This document shows, in pieces, positions 26,878 through 36,006 of a stretch of DNA of 64,000 nt. The stretch spans positions 3,453,001 through 3,517,000 of the forward strand of contig NZ_CP118225.1 in assembly GCF_028768465.1 (NCBI RefSeq), read 5' to 3'. How positions within the stretch are numbered: the first letter of the stretch is position 1; each line of letters opens with the position of its first letter. The translations under genes were made by a program, and so were the position numbers. Below the pieces are notes generated by a model, which searched no databases, was not told the DNA's origin, and worked only from the letters and a program-made list of their open reading frames with translations. The stretch is from Rhodopirellula sp. P2. Lineage in GTDB: Bacteria > Planctomycetota > Planctomycetia > Pirellulales > Pirellulaceae.

Positions 26878-27291
26878 ATGTCGCAATCTTCCACGGACTC
26901 CGTTGAACCCCCTTCTCCGGCCATCACGATTGCGGACGCGCAGGAACAGGTCGACCAATGGATTCAAACCATTGGCGTGCGGTACTTTGATGAAATGACC
27001 AACTTGGCTCAGTTGGTCGAGGAAGTCGGCGAGGTCGCTCGCATCCTTTCACGCACCAAGGGCGAGCAGTCCACCAAGCCGGGGGTGGCTTTGGGGGATT
27101 TGTCCGATGAGCTTGCCGATGTGATGTTTGTCGTGATCTGCTTGGCCAATCAATCGGGCATCGATTTGACGGACGCCCTGCGACGAAACCTCGAAAAGAA
27201 AACCAACCGAGATGAGTCTCGGCATCGCAACAATGCGAAGCTGGTGGGAGACGGGGAAGCAGCAAGGTCTGAGTCGCCGGAATCCGCGTGA
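26878..27291 (+). CDS. MazG-like nucleotide pyrophosphohydrolase
   Basis: 137 residues, all-alpha MazG/MazG-like fold. The metal-binding motif is clear: LVEEVGEVARIL (E-x-x-E) followed by LSDELADVMFVVICLANQ (E-x-x-D). It likely hydrolyses non-canonical or excess NTPs to NMP and pyrophosphate in the cytoplasm. It is short and has a single domain, unlike two-domain MazG. The TauE-like gene starts with GTGA overlapping its TGA stop, so the two are translationally coupled. Confidence 0.88.
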   Translation: MSQSSTDSVEPPSPAITIADAQEQVDQWIQTIGVRYFDEMTNLAQLVEEVGEVARILSRTKGEQSTKPGVALGDLSDELADVMFVVICLANQSGIDLTDALRRNLEKKTNRDESRHRNNAKLVGDGEAARSESPESA

Positions 27292-28064
27292 GCTTTCTTG
27301 AAATCCTGGCTCAGCCAGAAACGTGGCGATTGGTTGGCATCCTGTGCTTGGGCATCTTCGTGCAAGCCGCCGCGGGATTCGCAGGTGGGTTGGTGATCGT
27401 GCCCTTGCTGTTGTGGGCGGGGTATTCCATTCCAGAAGCCCAGACGTCGTTGTTGGTCGCGACGATCCCCCAGAATCTTTGGGGAGTGATTTCGTTTCGC
27501 GATTCGTTGGATCCCAAACGCCTGGTGTGGCCCGGCGCCGCTCGTTTGCTGTTCTTGCCATTGGGCGTGTTGACGCTGCAGTGGATGGAATCGTTTTCGA
27601 TGATGACGCTGCGACAAGTCGTCGGCGCGGCGGTGTTGACGGCCACCCTGACAACCATGTTGTTTCGACCTCGCCCGCGTGATCAAGTCGATCCGATGTG
27701 GAGCTACCTTGTGTTTCCACTCTCCGGCTTTTTGCAGGGTTTGGTCGGGATGGGCGGGCCGCCGATGGTGCTTTGGGTTCAGGCCCACGACTGGGACACG
27801 CGGCGAATGCGTGGGTTTTTGTTCTCGATGTACCTGATCAGTTTGGCACCCGGGATCGCCGTGCTGGCTTGGTTTTTCGGTTCACGCGTGATTCCACCGG
27901 CGTTGATTGCTGCCGCTGCGATTCCTATTTTGCTGGTCGTCACCTTGGTCGGGCTGAAAGTCGGGACGGCCTTGGGGACGCAGCGACTGCGGCGGATCAC
28001 GATGGCATTGTTATTGCTCATGGGATTGGCTGGTTTGGCCGCGCCTTGGTTGTCACCGACCTGA
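27288..28064 (+). CDS. TauE/SafE family membrane transporter (probable anion exporter)
   Basis: 258 residues with eight or so hydrophobic segments, including the family pattern QAAAGFAGGLVIVPLLLWAG near the start and SGFLQGLVGMGGPPMVLW in the second half, a matching pair that reflects the internal duplication. Family members export sulphite, sulphoacetate or related anions across the inner membrane. The GTG at 27288 overlaps the stop of the MazG-like gene by four bases (GTGA). The actual anion is not evident. Confidence 0.88.
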   Translation: MSFLEILAQPETWRLVGILCLGIFVQAAAGFAGGLVIVPLLLWAGYSIPEAQTSLLVATIPQNLWGVISFRDSLDPKRLVWPGAARLLFLPLGVLTLQWMESFSMMTLRQVVGAAVLTATLTTMLFRPRPRDQVDPMWSYLVFPLSGFLQGLVGMGGPPMVLWVQAHDWDTRRMRGFLFSMYLISLAPGIAVLAWFFGSRVIPPALIAAAAIPILLVVTLVGLKVGTALGTQRLRRITMALLLLMGLAGLAAPWLSPT

Positions 28065-28157
28065 TGGTTGATCGGGAGTGAAGTTGACCCGGGTGATCCG
28101 CCGAATGGGTGCGTCTTGAATTTGTGTTGCGGTTTGAAAGTCCTTGGTAGGAGTTCC

Positions 28158-29012
28158 ATGATGGATCTGATTGTGTCGTCGGTTGAGGTCGCTGCGGACG
28201 CGCCGCTGTGGTCGGTTCCATCGTTGATTGCGTTGTTCGCGTTGACCCTGATGGAAATCGTGTTGGGCATCGACAACATTGTTTTCATCGCCATCCTGAC
28301 GGGAAAACTGCCGGCTGAGAAACGCTCCTTCGCGCGACGGTTTGGATTGTTTCTGGCGATGGGGATGCGAATCCTCTTGCTGTTGATGATCGGTTGGTTG
28401 ATGAGCCTGCAGTCGCCGATCTTTGAACTGTCATCGCTGGTTCCGGTGGAGGCGCTGCAAGAGCACTTGTTGGCCGATGCCGAGATCAACGAGGTGAGTG
28501 GTCGCGATTTGATCTTGTTGTTCGGCGGCATGTTTTTGATGTTCACCGCGGTTCGAGAGATTCACCACAAAGTGGAGGGGGAGCACGACGATGATCCACA
28601 GATGGACATGGATTTGCCCGAGGCCGATGCGGCGGTGAAATCGCGAAAACCGGTGACCGTGAGTTCGGTGTTGGTTCAGATCGCGGTGATGGATGTGATC
28701 TTTTCACTCGACAGCGTGATCACTGCGGTCGGGATGGCATCGCACCTGCCAATCATGATCGCGGCGGTGGTGATCAGTGTGGGGGTGATGATCACGTTTG
28801 CCAACCAAATCAGTGACTTCGTTCAAGAGCACCCCACGGTCAAGATGTTGGCGCTGTCGTTTCTGATTCTGATTTCGGTGGTGCTGCTCAGCGAAGCCGT
28901 TGGGACGCCGATCAACAAGGGCTACGTTTACTTCGCGATGGCGTTCTCAATGATGGTCGAGTTTTTGAACCTTCGGACAACGAAAAAGGTCGCTGCCCAG
29001 CCCGCTCAGTGA
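28158..29012 (+). CDS. TerC family integral membrane protein
   Basis: 284 residues from ATG 28158 (TAGGAG lies 5 bases upstream). The signature segments TLMEIVLGIDNIVFIAILTG and MDVIFSLDSVITAVGMA carry the conserved acidic residues of TerC/Alx proteins, which are linked to metal (manganese) export and tellurite resistance. Seven or eight hydrophobic segments are visible, with a polar cytoplasmic loop (HDDDPQMDMDLPEAD). No other ter genes are adjacent, so it is more likely a metal-homeostasis protein than part of a tellurite operon. Confidence 0.9.
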   Translation: MMDLIVSSVEVAADAPLWSVPSLIALFALTLMEIVLGIDNIVFIAILTGKLPAEKRSFARRFGLFLAMGMRILLLLMIGWLMSLQSPIFELSSLVPVEALQEHLLADAEINEVSGRDLILLFGGMFLMFTAVREIHHKVEGEHDDDPQMDMDLPEADAAVKSRKPVTVSSVLVQIAVMDVIFSLDSVITAVGMASHLPIMIAAVVISVGVMITFANQISDFVQEHPTVKMLALSFLILISVVLLSEAVGTPINKGYVYFAMAFSMMVEFLNLRTTKKVAAQPAQ

Positions 29013-32000
29013 GCCGGTGCTTGGCTTGGTCGTTCCCGCGTCATCTCGCCACGCGACCAGAATTGCCGGAACGGTTGTTCCCGCGAAAGATGGTTGGCGT
29101 TGGTCTGACGAGACTTGATCGCTTCGTCGAGCTGTGATGTGGTGGGCGGGTACTCGTGCATGGATTGGAATGGCAACGGCAACGTCGATTGACCAGCCAA
29201 CGTGTTCAGATCCGCGTCTTTGTCCCAACCCACCCCATGCAAGACGAAGTCGCGTTGCTTGGAAGCGGCGAGCGGTTCCTTTGGAACTGCGAAACGCAAG
29301 CGGATCTCATCGCCGCCGCTGATGACAACCATGGAATCGTCCCAGTCGGCGATCAATTCCTCGACGGGGCCGTACTGGGTGAGTGGACCGTCCAGAGGTG
29401 GCCAGCGGGGAGCATCCTGGGCCGTTTGGTAGTCGTAGGTTTCAGGTTGTTTGGAACCGGGGTGGATGCGGCGGGAGAAACCGTGCCAAGCCACGTCCGC
29501 GGACTGCAGTTGCAGCGGTTGCACGTCAACCAGCCCACTGAGTCGCTCGATCTCGGCTGCTGAGCGAACGGACACGGCGGCCGAGTCCCAGTAGATCTGG
29601 TTGGTGGTTCGGATTCGCACGCGAGGGTCATCTCGGTTCATGAAATCGGTCACATCGACCACGATGGTTTTGTTCTTGCCGCCAGGGAACCCAATGTAGG
29701 GAGAGGCCATTTTCCAGCCGGATTCAGAGGCTTCATCGGGAACCCATAGCGACGGTGGTTCGGGAGATGCCAATTCTGGGTTCTGGTCAATTTGGATGTT
29801 CAGCGAGGTGTCCGTCGGAAGGATCCAACCATTGAGAACCAAGTGGATTTTTGCTTCCTCGGAAGTCTCGTTGGAGACACGGTCGCTGAGGTCCAGGTCG
29901 ATCCAGTGTGGCGGGCAGAGGCCTTGCCGGTAACGGTGCTCGAACCCTTGCACATGCTCGCCATCCGTTTCGCGAAGCAGCGACGTGACGTCGGTTCCCG
30001 CGGTGTCGGTGGCTGTCGAAACCGGTCGAAGCTCCGCTCGATCGAAGGCGTGGATCGTTGGTTCTGCGATGGAGGGTGGCCCTACTTTTTCATTGGTGAA
30101 CACCACGATGTCTTGAGGGTGATCGATGGCGGACAAACCCAATTGATCGAAGTAGGCGACTTCCCAAAGCTCTTCCGTGATTCGAAGTTCGTAGGCTCCG
30201 TCGTTGGGGGCCAAGAACTTTCCTTCGACCAGCAAGTGTTCCCAAGGTCGGTCAGGCACGACCACACCGGGGGACGTTTGCAGTCCCAGTGGTGCTGCCC
30301 ACAAACAATCGGTGACAAATTCAAATCGCTCGCCGTTGAAGGCATACAAGTAAGGGCAAGATCCTTTGAGCGTTTGCTCTTCTTCGATCATGATGCCCGG
30401 TTCGATCTCAGGAACCGATTGGGTCAGGCCGTTGGGAAAGATGACTCGTAGGTTTCCGGGGCCTGGCAAACCATCCAGTCCGAAGTGAGTGGTGGGGGCC
30501 GTGACAATGCGAGATCGATAGTGCGGGCCAAACCGAAGTTCGAGGACCGAGCCGACGGCATAGTGATTGACGCGGCCGCTGTTCGCGTTGTTGTCGTCGA
30601 TGCCTTTGAAGCGAACCGAGACGGCTTTGCCTTCCAGTTCCGTCGAGTTGGAGGCGATGGAGATGGTGGACGCTTGGGAATCACTCGCTTCAGACCAGCC
30701 CGCTAAATCGAGACGCAGGTCACCATCGAAGTCGACGGCCGAGCGAATGTGAACCGCTGGATGGTCGGTCGCGCTCTTCCATTGCAATTCTTGTTGCGGG
30801 CCAAAGGCGGAGGGGGAATCTTGGGAATTCGAGCTGGGCGAAAGTTCCATCGCGGAGGAGGCGATTCCGCCGCGAAGGCATTCGAAGAAACTGTCGTTGT
30901 CCAAGTCCGCGACAATCAGCGAGCCAGGTTGGGCAGTCGAAGGTTGGGGGGGCGTTGCTGTTGTTGGCCAGGTGAAAGGTGTGACGGCATCCACTCGCCA
31001 GACACCGATGTCGCCGGTGTGTGACAACACGAGTTGGCCTTTTTCAGGCGACCCCAGCACGATGTCCCAGGACACATTGCCGTCGATGTCTTCGATCGCC
31101 AGCGAATCGACTCCTGGCAGAACTGGAATGTCGTCGAAGTAGGCGAAACGAAATTGCAAGTGAAGCAAGTTTTCGATCCAGCCAACGCGACCTGATTGAG
31201 GGTGGACGGTCACGATGTCCAGGTCCAAGTCGCGATCCAAGTCCGCAATTGCGAAAGCGACGGGGGGATCATTGGTGTCCCACGAGCTCGCTTGTTGGTC
31301 ATTCGTCGGCAAGGGGAAGAACGTTCGGTTGCCGCGGTTGACCAGCAGTTCCCAACCTCTCTGAGTTGCCACCATGAGGTCCAGGTCACCGTCGCCTTCG
31401 AAGTCGCCGCTGAGCATGGTGTGGACGTTCTCGAGTGTCTCCAGCCCATCGGCGGTGTCCGTTTTCAGAGCGCGTTCAGCCGTCGCGTCGGGGGTGCCGA
31501 AGTCTCTTCCGTCGACAACGACCAATTGAGCGCCCGAGTCGCCGTACAGGATCAAACTTCGAATCGTGTTGTGGCTGCGTGAGGTGGTGTTTTGTCGAAG
31601 TCGCCCAGACGAACTGGAGTCAACCATGAACAAATCCGCGACCATCATGCCGGTCCACTGGCCGTCCACGTTCAAGGTTCCGTGGTTCTTCCAGCCCTCG
31701 TCACCTTGCATCCAAAGAAGCAACTGCGCGGAGTCCTCGCCGGGGTGCATCGAGACCAAATCCATTCGGAAATCGAGGTTGGCATCAATGGGAACCATTT
31801 CCGTCGGCACGGGGAGCTTGCGATCGACGGAATCTGCCGCTGCCTCAACGCTCAACGATTCGAGTTCAAATGACAGCGCACCCGAGGCCGATGGGATGCG
31901 AGATTGCTTGGAAACTTGAGCAGACAGGCGACGCAGGGATTCAAACTGAATCAGATCCAAGGGGTGCGGTGAAGCTCGGCGACGATCGGTTTTGATCAGC

Positions 32001-33007
32001 TCGGTTGAATTCAGCAGGTTGAACCAGAGCATCATTTGGTTGTCGGCTGCTTCGAACTCACCTGCTTCCACTGACGCCACAATTCCATCGACCAGTTCAC
32101 CCGGCGTCTTCCCGATCGGAGCGGTTTGTTGGCGAAGGGTGGGTTCGATCGACGCGGCCAGTGTTTGTGTTCGCCGGATCGCATCGACTGCCGCTTTGGA
32201 TTGGTTCGCAATTCCGAGGCGGGCGGCCCGGACCGCCAGATAAAGGTTGTTGGGTTGTTGATTGGAAAGCTGTGTCAGCGTGGTTGCGGCAGGAGCCAGG
32301 ATCGTGGGCGGAATCCCCCGGATCGGGTCTTCCAACACATCGATGACTTGGGTCAGGGTGCCCGCCAGTAGGATCGAGTTGTTCTTGCTGCCTTCGCTAT
32401 CAGCGGTGCTTTGGATGGATTCGATCAGCCTTGCGAAAACTTCCTTGCGGATGGACTGCATCACCGAACGCGGTAGCAGTTTGGCTTCGTTCAAATCGAC
32501 GCGGGCGTTCATCCAGGTGGCAAGATTGGAATCGCCGCCGAGCTCAACATACTTTTGGATCAGTCCGCGAGTTTCGGACAGCAGGGCTGCCAGACGCTGG
32601 CGGGCGGCCTGTTTTTCTTCTGGTTTGGCGGAGGCGTCCGTGGCGACGGCTGACAATTCGTCGATGGTTAGCGCTCGGTTCAGGGCCCGGTTGAGGGCGA
32701 TCGAGAGGTCCTCGGGGCGAGCTTTGGAGAGCGAGGACCATGCCGTTTCGGCATCGTCGGTTTCCAAATTCTCCATCGAGGCCAACGCAACGCGATTCAG
32801 GTCGAGGTTTTGCGAGGCGAGGTGCGTCGCTTCTTCTTCGGCCCCGGTGACGGTGTCGTCGTTGGCAATGTCGGCGGGGCCACGACTGAACCAATAACCT
32901 GCCCCAGCGAGAACACCGAGAGCGACCAACGCGATCACCCACACGCCGGAGGCGGGCTGTTTCTTGGCCGGAGGTTGCTCGTTGGCGGGGGATTGAGAAG
33001 AAGTCAC
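29006..33007 (-). CDS. Very large membrane-anchored FG-GAP/ASPIC protein
   Basis: About 1333 residues. GTG 33007 is preferred (AAGGA 8 bases upstream); ATG 33016 is nine bases earlier. One transmembrane anchor lies at residues 18-37 (VWVIALVALGVLAGAGYWF). Residues 60-380 are helical, TPR-like. Residues 400-720 hold FG-GAP/VCBS repeats (DFEGDGDLDLMVAT, DLDRDLDLDIVTV, DFDGDLRLDLAGW). An ASPIC/UnbV-type domain follows (LRVIFPNGLTQSVPEIEPG), then about 450 residues with CPYLYAFNGERFEFVTDC and beta-sandwich segments. It is exported and membrane-bound. It follows two Hsp70-family genes with a gap of about 95 bases, suggesting one transcript. Its role is unknown. Confidence 0.85.
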   Translation of the reverse strand: MTSSQSPANEQPPAKKQPASGVWVIALVALGVLAGAGYWFSRGPADIANDDTVTGAEEEATHLASQNLDLNRVALASMENLETDDAETAWSSLSKARPEDLSIALNRALNRALTIDELSAVATDASAKPEEKQAARQRLAALLSETRGLIQKYVELGGDSNLATWMNARVDLNEAKLLPRSVMQSIRKEVFARLIESIQSTADSEGSKNNSILLAGTLTQVIDVLEDPIRGIPPTILAPAATTLTQLSNQQPNNLYLAVRAARLGIANQSKAAVDAIRRTQTLAASIEPTLRQQTAPIGKTPGELVDGIVASVEAGEFEAADNQMMLWFNLLNSTELIKTDRRRASPHPLDLIQFESLRRLSAQVSKQSRIPSASGALSFELESLSVEAAADSVDRKLPVPTEMVPIDANLDFRMDLVSMHPGEDSAQLLLWMQGDEGWKNHGTLNVDGQWTGMMVADLFMVDSSSSGRLRQNTTSRSHNTIRSLILYGDSGAQLVVVDGRDFGTPDATAERALKTDTADGLETLENVHTMLSGDFEGDGDLDLMVATQRGWELLVNRGNRTFFPLPTNDQQASSWDTNDPPVAFAIADLDRDLDLDIVTVHPQSGRVGWIENLLHLQFRFAYFDDIPVLPGVDSLAIEDIDGNVSWDIVLGSPEKGQLVLSHTGDIGVWRVDAVTPFTWPTTATPPQPSTAQPGSLIVADLDNDSFFECLRGGIASSAMELSPSSNSQDSPSAFGPQQELQWKSATDHPAVHIRSAVDFDGDLRLDLAGWSEASDSQASTISIASNSTELEGKAVSVRFKGIDDNNANSGRVNHYAVGSVLELRFGPHYRSRIVTAPTTHFGLDGLPGPGNLRVIFPNGLTQSVPEIEPGIMIEEEQTLKGSCPYLYAFNGERFEFVTDCLWAAPLGLQTSPGVVVPDRPWEHLLVEGKFLAPNDGAYELRITEELWEVAYFDQLGLSAIDHPQDIVVFTNEKVGPPSIAEPTIHAFDRAELRPVSTATDTAGTDVTSLLRETDGEHVQGFEHRYRQGLCPPHWIDLDLSDRVSNETSEEAKIHLVLNGWILPTDTSLNIQIDQNPELASPEPPSLWVPDEASESGWKMASPYIGFPGGKNKTIVVDVTDFMNRDDPRVRIRTTNQIYWDSAAVSVRSAAEIERLSGLVDVQPLQLQSADVAWHGFSRRIHPGSKQPETYDYQTAQDAPRWPPLDGPLTQYGPVEELIADWDDSMVVISGGDEIRLRFAVPKEPLAASKQRDFVLHGVGWDKDADLNTLAGQSTLPLPFQSMHEYPPTTSQLDEAIKSRQTNANHLSREQPFRQFWSRGEMTRERPSQAPAH

Positions 33008-33102
33008 CGATAGCATCCTTGAAGAACAAACTGACACGAGCTCGAAAGCGGATGCAGTCTAGCAAATGCGAGGAATTCGAGGCGGGATGCAAACGAATCT
33101 GT

Positions 33103-35997
33103 TTACCCTCTCAGTTCGATTCCGAGCGGCAGCGTGTCGCCGAAGACGGCCTGTTGTTCTTCGTGGTCGAGTTGCCCGCCATTCTTGACCAGTTCGGTCC
33201 AGTGATCCGGGGCACCAAGTCGGTCCAGCAGACTCAGGGCGCGGTCACGCGTCGGGTGGTCGACATCACGAAAACGATCGTCGCAGCGTCGGGTCATCTG
33301 TGTGATTGCGAATGCTGCTGGCCGTCTGGTTGCGTCGTCCTTGGTTTCAAGTGATCGAGAATGTGCAAGCTTTTGAATCCAGTGCGATACGTCCGTGGCG
33401 GGGACGATCAAATTCAGCGGACCATAGGCCAACACGCGCGAGGCCAGGCGGCCAAGCGTCCAATACAGACTGGGATACAGCGGCGACGCCTTCTTGCGAT
33501 CCAGCGATTCCATGACGGCGGTTGCAAAGCTTCGTTTTTGATCGATGGGAAGCAATTCCAGGGATCCGATGGTACGCCACGCTTCGTTGGCTTCGGCCAT
33601 GTCCTGGTTGCTGGTTCCGGCGAGCAGCCATTTACCCAGCGATGTCGCCAGTTGGCTTTGCTGGCCTGCGGTCATCCCGCCCGCGATGCGTCGCCACATC
33701 ACATAGGATTCGGCGCGAACTTGATGATCCGGGTGAGAGATCTTGCCGTAGATCATTCGCCAGGTTTGAGAGGTTCGCCAGTCATCGACCGCGACGCCAT
33801 ATCCCGGACGCAAGGCGAAACCGGCCAGGTTCAACCAGCGTGATTCGTGAGCGGGGGAGCGTCGGCGATGGTCTTGAACCTCCATCAACGTTTCCCACAA
33901 CTGACGCAGGAGCGCCGGGGGCCATTGATCACGCGAGTTGCCCAGTGTGGTTTGCAGGCGTTTGATCAGCAGAGACGGCTTGAGCGAGCCTTCCACAAAG
34001 ACACGTGCAATCAATTGTCGGCATTCGTCCAGCGTTTCTTCATCGACGATCCCGGCCGATTCTCCGGCGTAGTCATGCGATTCTCGATCGGTTTCCAGCG
34101 TGCCCCGAATGTCAAATTCCAGACGCCAGCGTTTGTCATTGGAGACGCAGTACAGCCCGACGGTGCCAATCTCGGAGAGTTCCGATTCGATCACGATTTG
34201 CATCGTGGATTGGTCGCGGCGTTTGCGATCCTTGAGTGCCGTTTGGATCGGCGGCAAGGCGGTCATGGTGTTGGGATCGATGTCGACGATGTCACCCGGT
34301 CGGTCGGCCAGGCGGGTGCTGCTGACCCAGAGTGGAAAGCTGACTGGCACGCCAACTCGCAAATCCATCGGGACTTGGTCGATGCGATAGGACTGTCCGG
34401 CTTGCGCGTCCGCGGGGATCACACACACGGCTCGCGGTGGGTTCTGCTCGATCTGCATGAAATAGGTTCGCGCCAGGTTCGCGGCGATCCGAACCCCGTG
34501 CCCCCGAAGAACCATTGCATAGTGGGCGGCACCTTGCGCGACGGCCAGATCCAAGCGAGCGGATTCTAAGACGTTGGGTTTTGAAAACCACTTGGTCAGG
34601 GAACCGACCACGCGTTTGCGAATCGCCGGCGCGGTCAGCACGCCCCCGTTGAAGAGCACCAGGTTGACTTGATCGCTGTCCACGCAATCCACCGCATCTG
34701 CCGGTTGGTCATCCAGACCGGTGCGACGATGCTCGCGAAGAAATTCAGCGAGGTGTTTGGTGACGGCGGGGTCGGCTGCATAAGGCAGCCCGACCTCTTG
34801 GAATCCGCTCTGTTGCGAGTCGACTTCGGAGGTCATTTCAACGTCGGGGAAGAATCCGTCGAGCAACAGGGTGTCGACTTCTTCCGCGGTCATTTCGACG
34901 CGGAGTCCGCCACCGATCAGCGAGGAACCCTCGCCGGGCAAGTGGATTGTCGTGCGTTCCGGTCGCGGTTCCGACAGGAACGTTTCTTTGGTCTGGCGTG
35001 CGGCGGCAAGCAATTGCTGCCATTGCCGTGGTGACAACGTGCGTCCAAGTTTGGCTTCCGCTGCTTTCGCAACGGCCAGGTCCAGATTGTCTCCGCCGAG
35101 AATCAGGTGTTTGCCCACGGCAACACGATGGAACTGGACCACATTGGATTGATCATCTTTGTCCGCAGGACGCACTCGAATGAGCGTCAGGTCGGTGGTG
35201 CCTCCGCCGATGTCGCAGACCAAGATGAGCTGGCCAACCTGGACCAATTCTTGCCATTCGTCGCGGTGGCGATCCAGCCAAGCGTAAAAGGCGGCCTGGG
35301 GTTCTTCGATCAACTGAATGCGAGGCAACCCCGCCATTTTCGCGGCGCGAATGGTGAGTTCCCGCGCGACTTCGTCGAAGGAGGCTGGCAGCGTGATGAC
35401 GATGTCTTGCTGGGACATCGGATGATCGGGGTGTTCCGCGTCCCAAGCCTCGACCAGGTGTTTCAGGTAGCTGGCTGAGGCGTCGGCTGGTGAACGGCGT
35501 GGGACATCGTGATCGCCGTGCCAGGGCAACAAGTCCGCGGTGCGATCCACGCCTTCATGAGACAGCCAGCTCTTGGCCGAAGCAATTTGACGTCCCGGAT
35601 GCAGCAGGCCAGCCACGCGTGCGTATTCACCGACGCAGGATGCCAGGTCATCGTCCGTTGGGTTCAGCCATGGATACGCGCCACTGTGGGTGAGATTTTC
35701 CGAAGGGTGAAGCGTGTAATGAAACGAAGGCAGCGTGGGCCTGGATTCCGCGACGCCAAGATCGACCCATTGAGGCACCAAAAACGTGCGGACGGCGAAG
35801 TCCGTGTTGGCACCTTCCCTGCCCTCGTTTCGCTGGGCGATCTCAGGGGGAGAGTGAAGTTTCGGATCGGATTCCGTTCCCACGGCTTCGGTATCGACGT
35901 ATGCCAGCACGCAATTGGTCGTGCCGAGGTCAATGCCGATGCAAAAGCGGGGGGGAAGCTGGTCGTCAGGTTCGGACGATCGGTCACGTGAATTCAT
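33103..35997 (-). CDS. Hsp70-family protein with a long C-terminal extension (DUF3731-like)
   Basis: 964 residues. The actin-like ATPase domain starts with FCIGIDLGTTNCVLAYVD (phosphate loop 1) and continues with DIVITLPASFDEVARELT, IQLIEEPQAAFYAWL, ILVCDIGGGTTDLTLI (phosphate loop 2) and LILGGDNLDLAVA. The usual DnaK substrate-binding domain is absent or highly diverged. The last 300 or so residues are helical (YWTLGRLASRVLAYGPLN, resembling DUF3731). It lies 9 bases downstream of a second, shorter Hsp70-like gene. Likely a cytoplasmic ATPase chaperone specialised for an unknown client. Confidence 0.88.
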   Translation of the reverse strand: MNSRDRSSEPDDQLPPRFCIGIDLGTTNCVLAYVDTEAVGTESDPKLHSPPEIAQRNEGREGANTDFAVRTFLVPQWVDLGVAESRPTLPSFHYTLHPSENLTHSGAYPWLNPTDDDLASCVGEYARVAGLLHPGRQIASAKSWLSHEGVDRTADLLPWHGDHDVPRRSPADASASYLKHLVEAWDAEHPDHPMSQQDIVITLPASFDEVARELTIRAAKMAGLPRIQLIEEPQAAFYAWLDRHRDEWQELVQVGQLILVCDIGGGTTDLTLIRVRPADKDDQSNVVQFHRVAVGKHLILGGDNLDLAVAKAAEAKLGRTLSPRQWQQLLAAARQTKETFLSEPRPERTTIHLPGEGSSLIGGGLRVEMTAEEVDTLLLDGFFPDVEMTSEVDSQQSGFQEVGLPYAADPAVTKHLAEFLREHRRTGLDDQPADAVDCVDSDQVNLVLFNGGVLTAPAIRKRVVGSLTKWFSKPNVLESARLDLAVAQGAAHYAMVLRGHGVRIAANLARTYFMQIEQNPPRAVCVIPADAQAGQSYRIDQVPMDLRVGVPVSFPLWVSSTRLADRPGDIVDIDPNTMTALPPIQTALKDRKRRDQSTMQIVIESELSEIGTVGLYCVSNDKRWRLEFDIRGTLETDRESHDYAGESAGIVDEETLDECRQLIARVFVEGSLKPSLLIKRLQTTLGNSRDQWPPALLRQLWETLMEVQDHRRRSPAHESRWLNLAGFALRPGYGVAVDDWRTSQTWRMIYGKISHPDHQVRAESYVMWRRIAGGMTAGQQSQLATSLGKWLLAGTSNQDMAEANEAWRTIGSLELLPIDQKRSFATAVMESLDRKKASPLYPSLYWTLGRLASRVLAYGPLNLIVPATDVSHWIQKLAHSRSLETKDDATRRPAAFAITQMTRRCDDRFRDVDHPTRDRALSLLDRLGAPDHWTELVKNGGQLDHEEQQAVFGDTLPLGIELRG

Positions 35998-36006
35998 ACC
36001 GGCTTC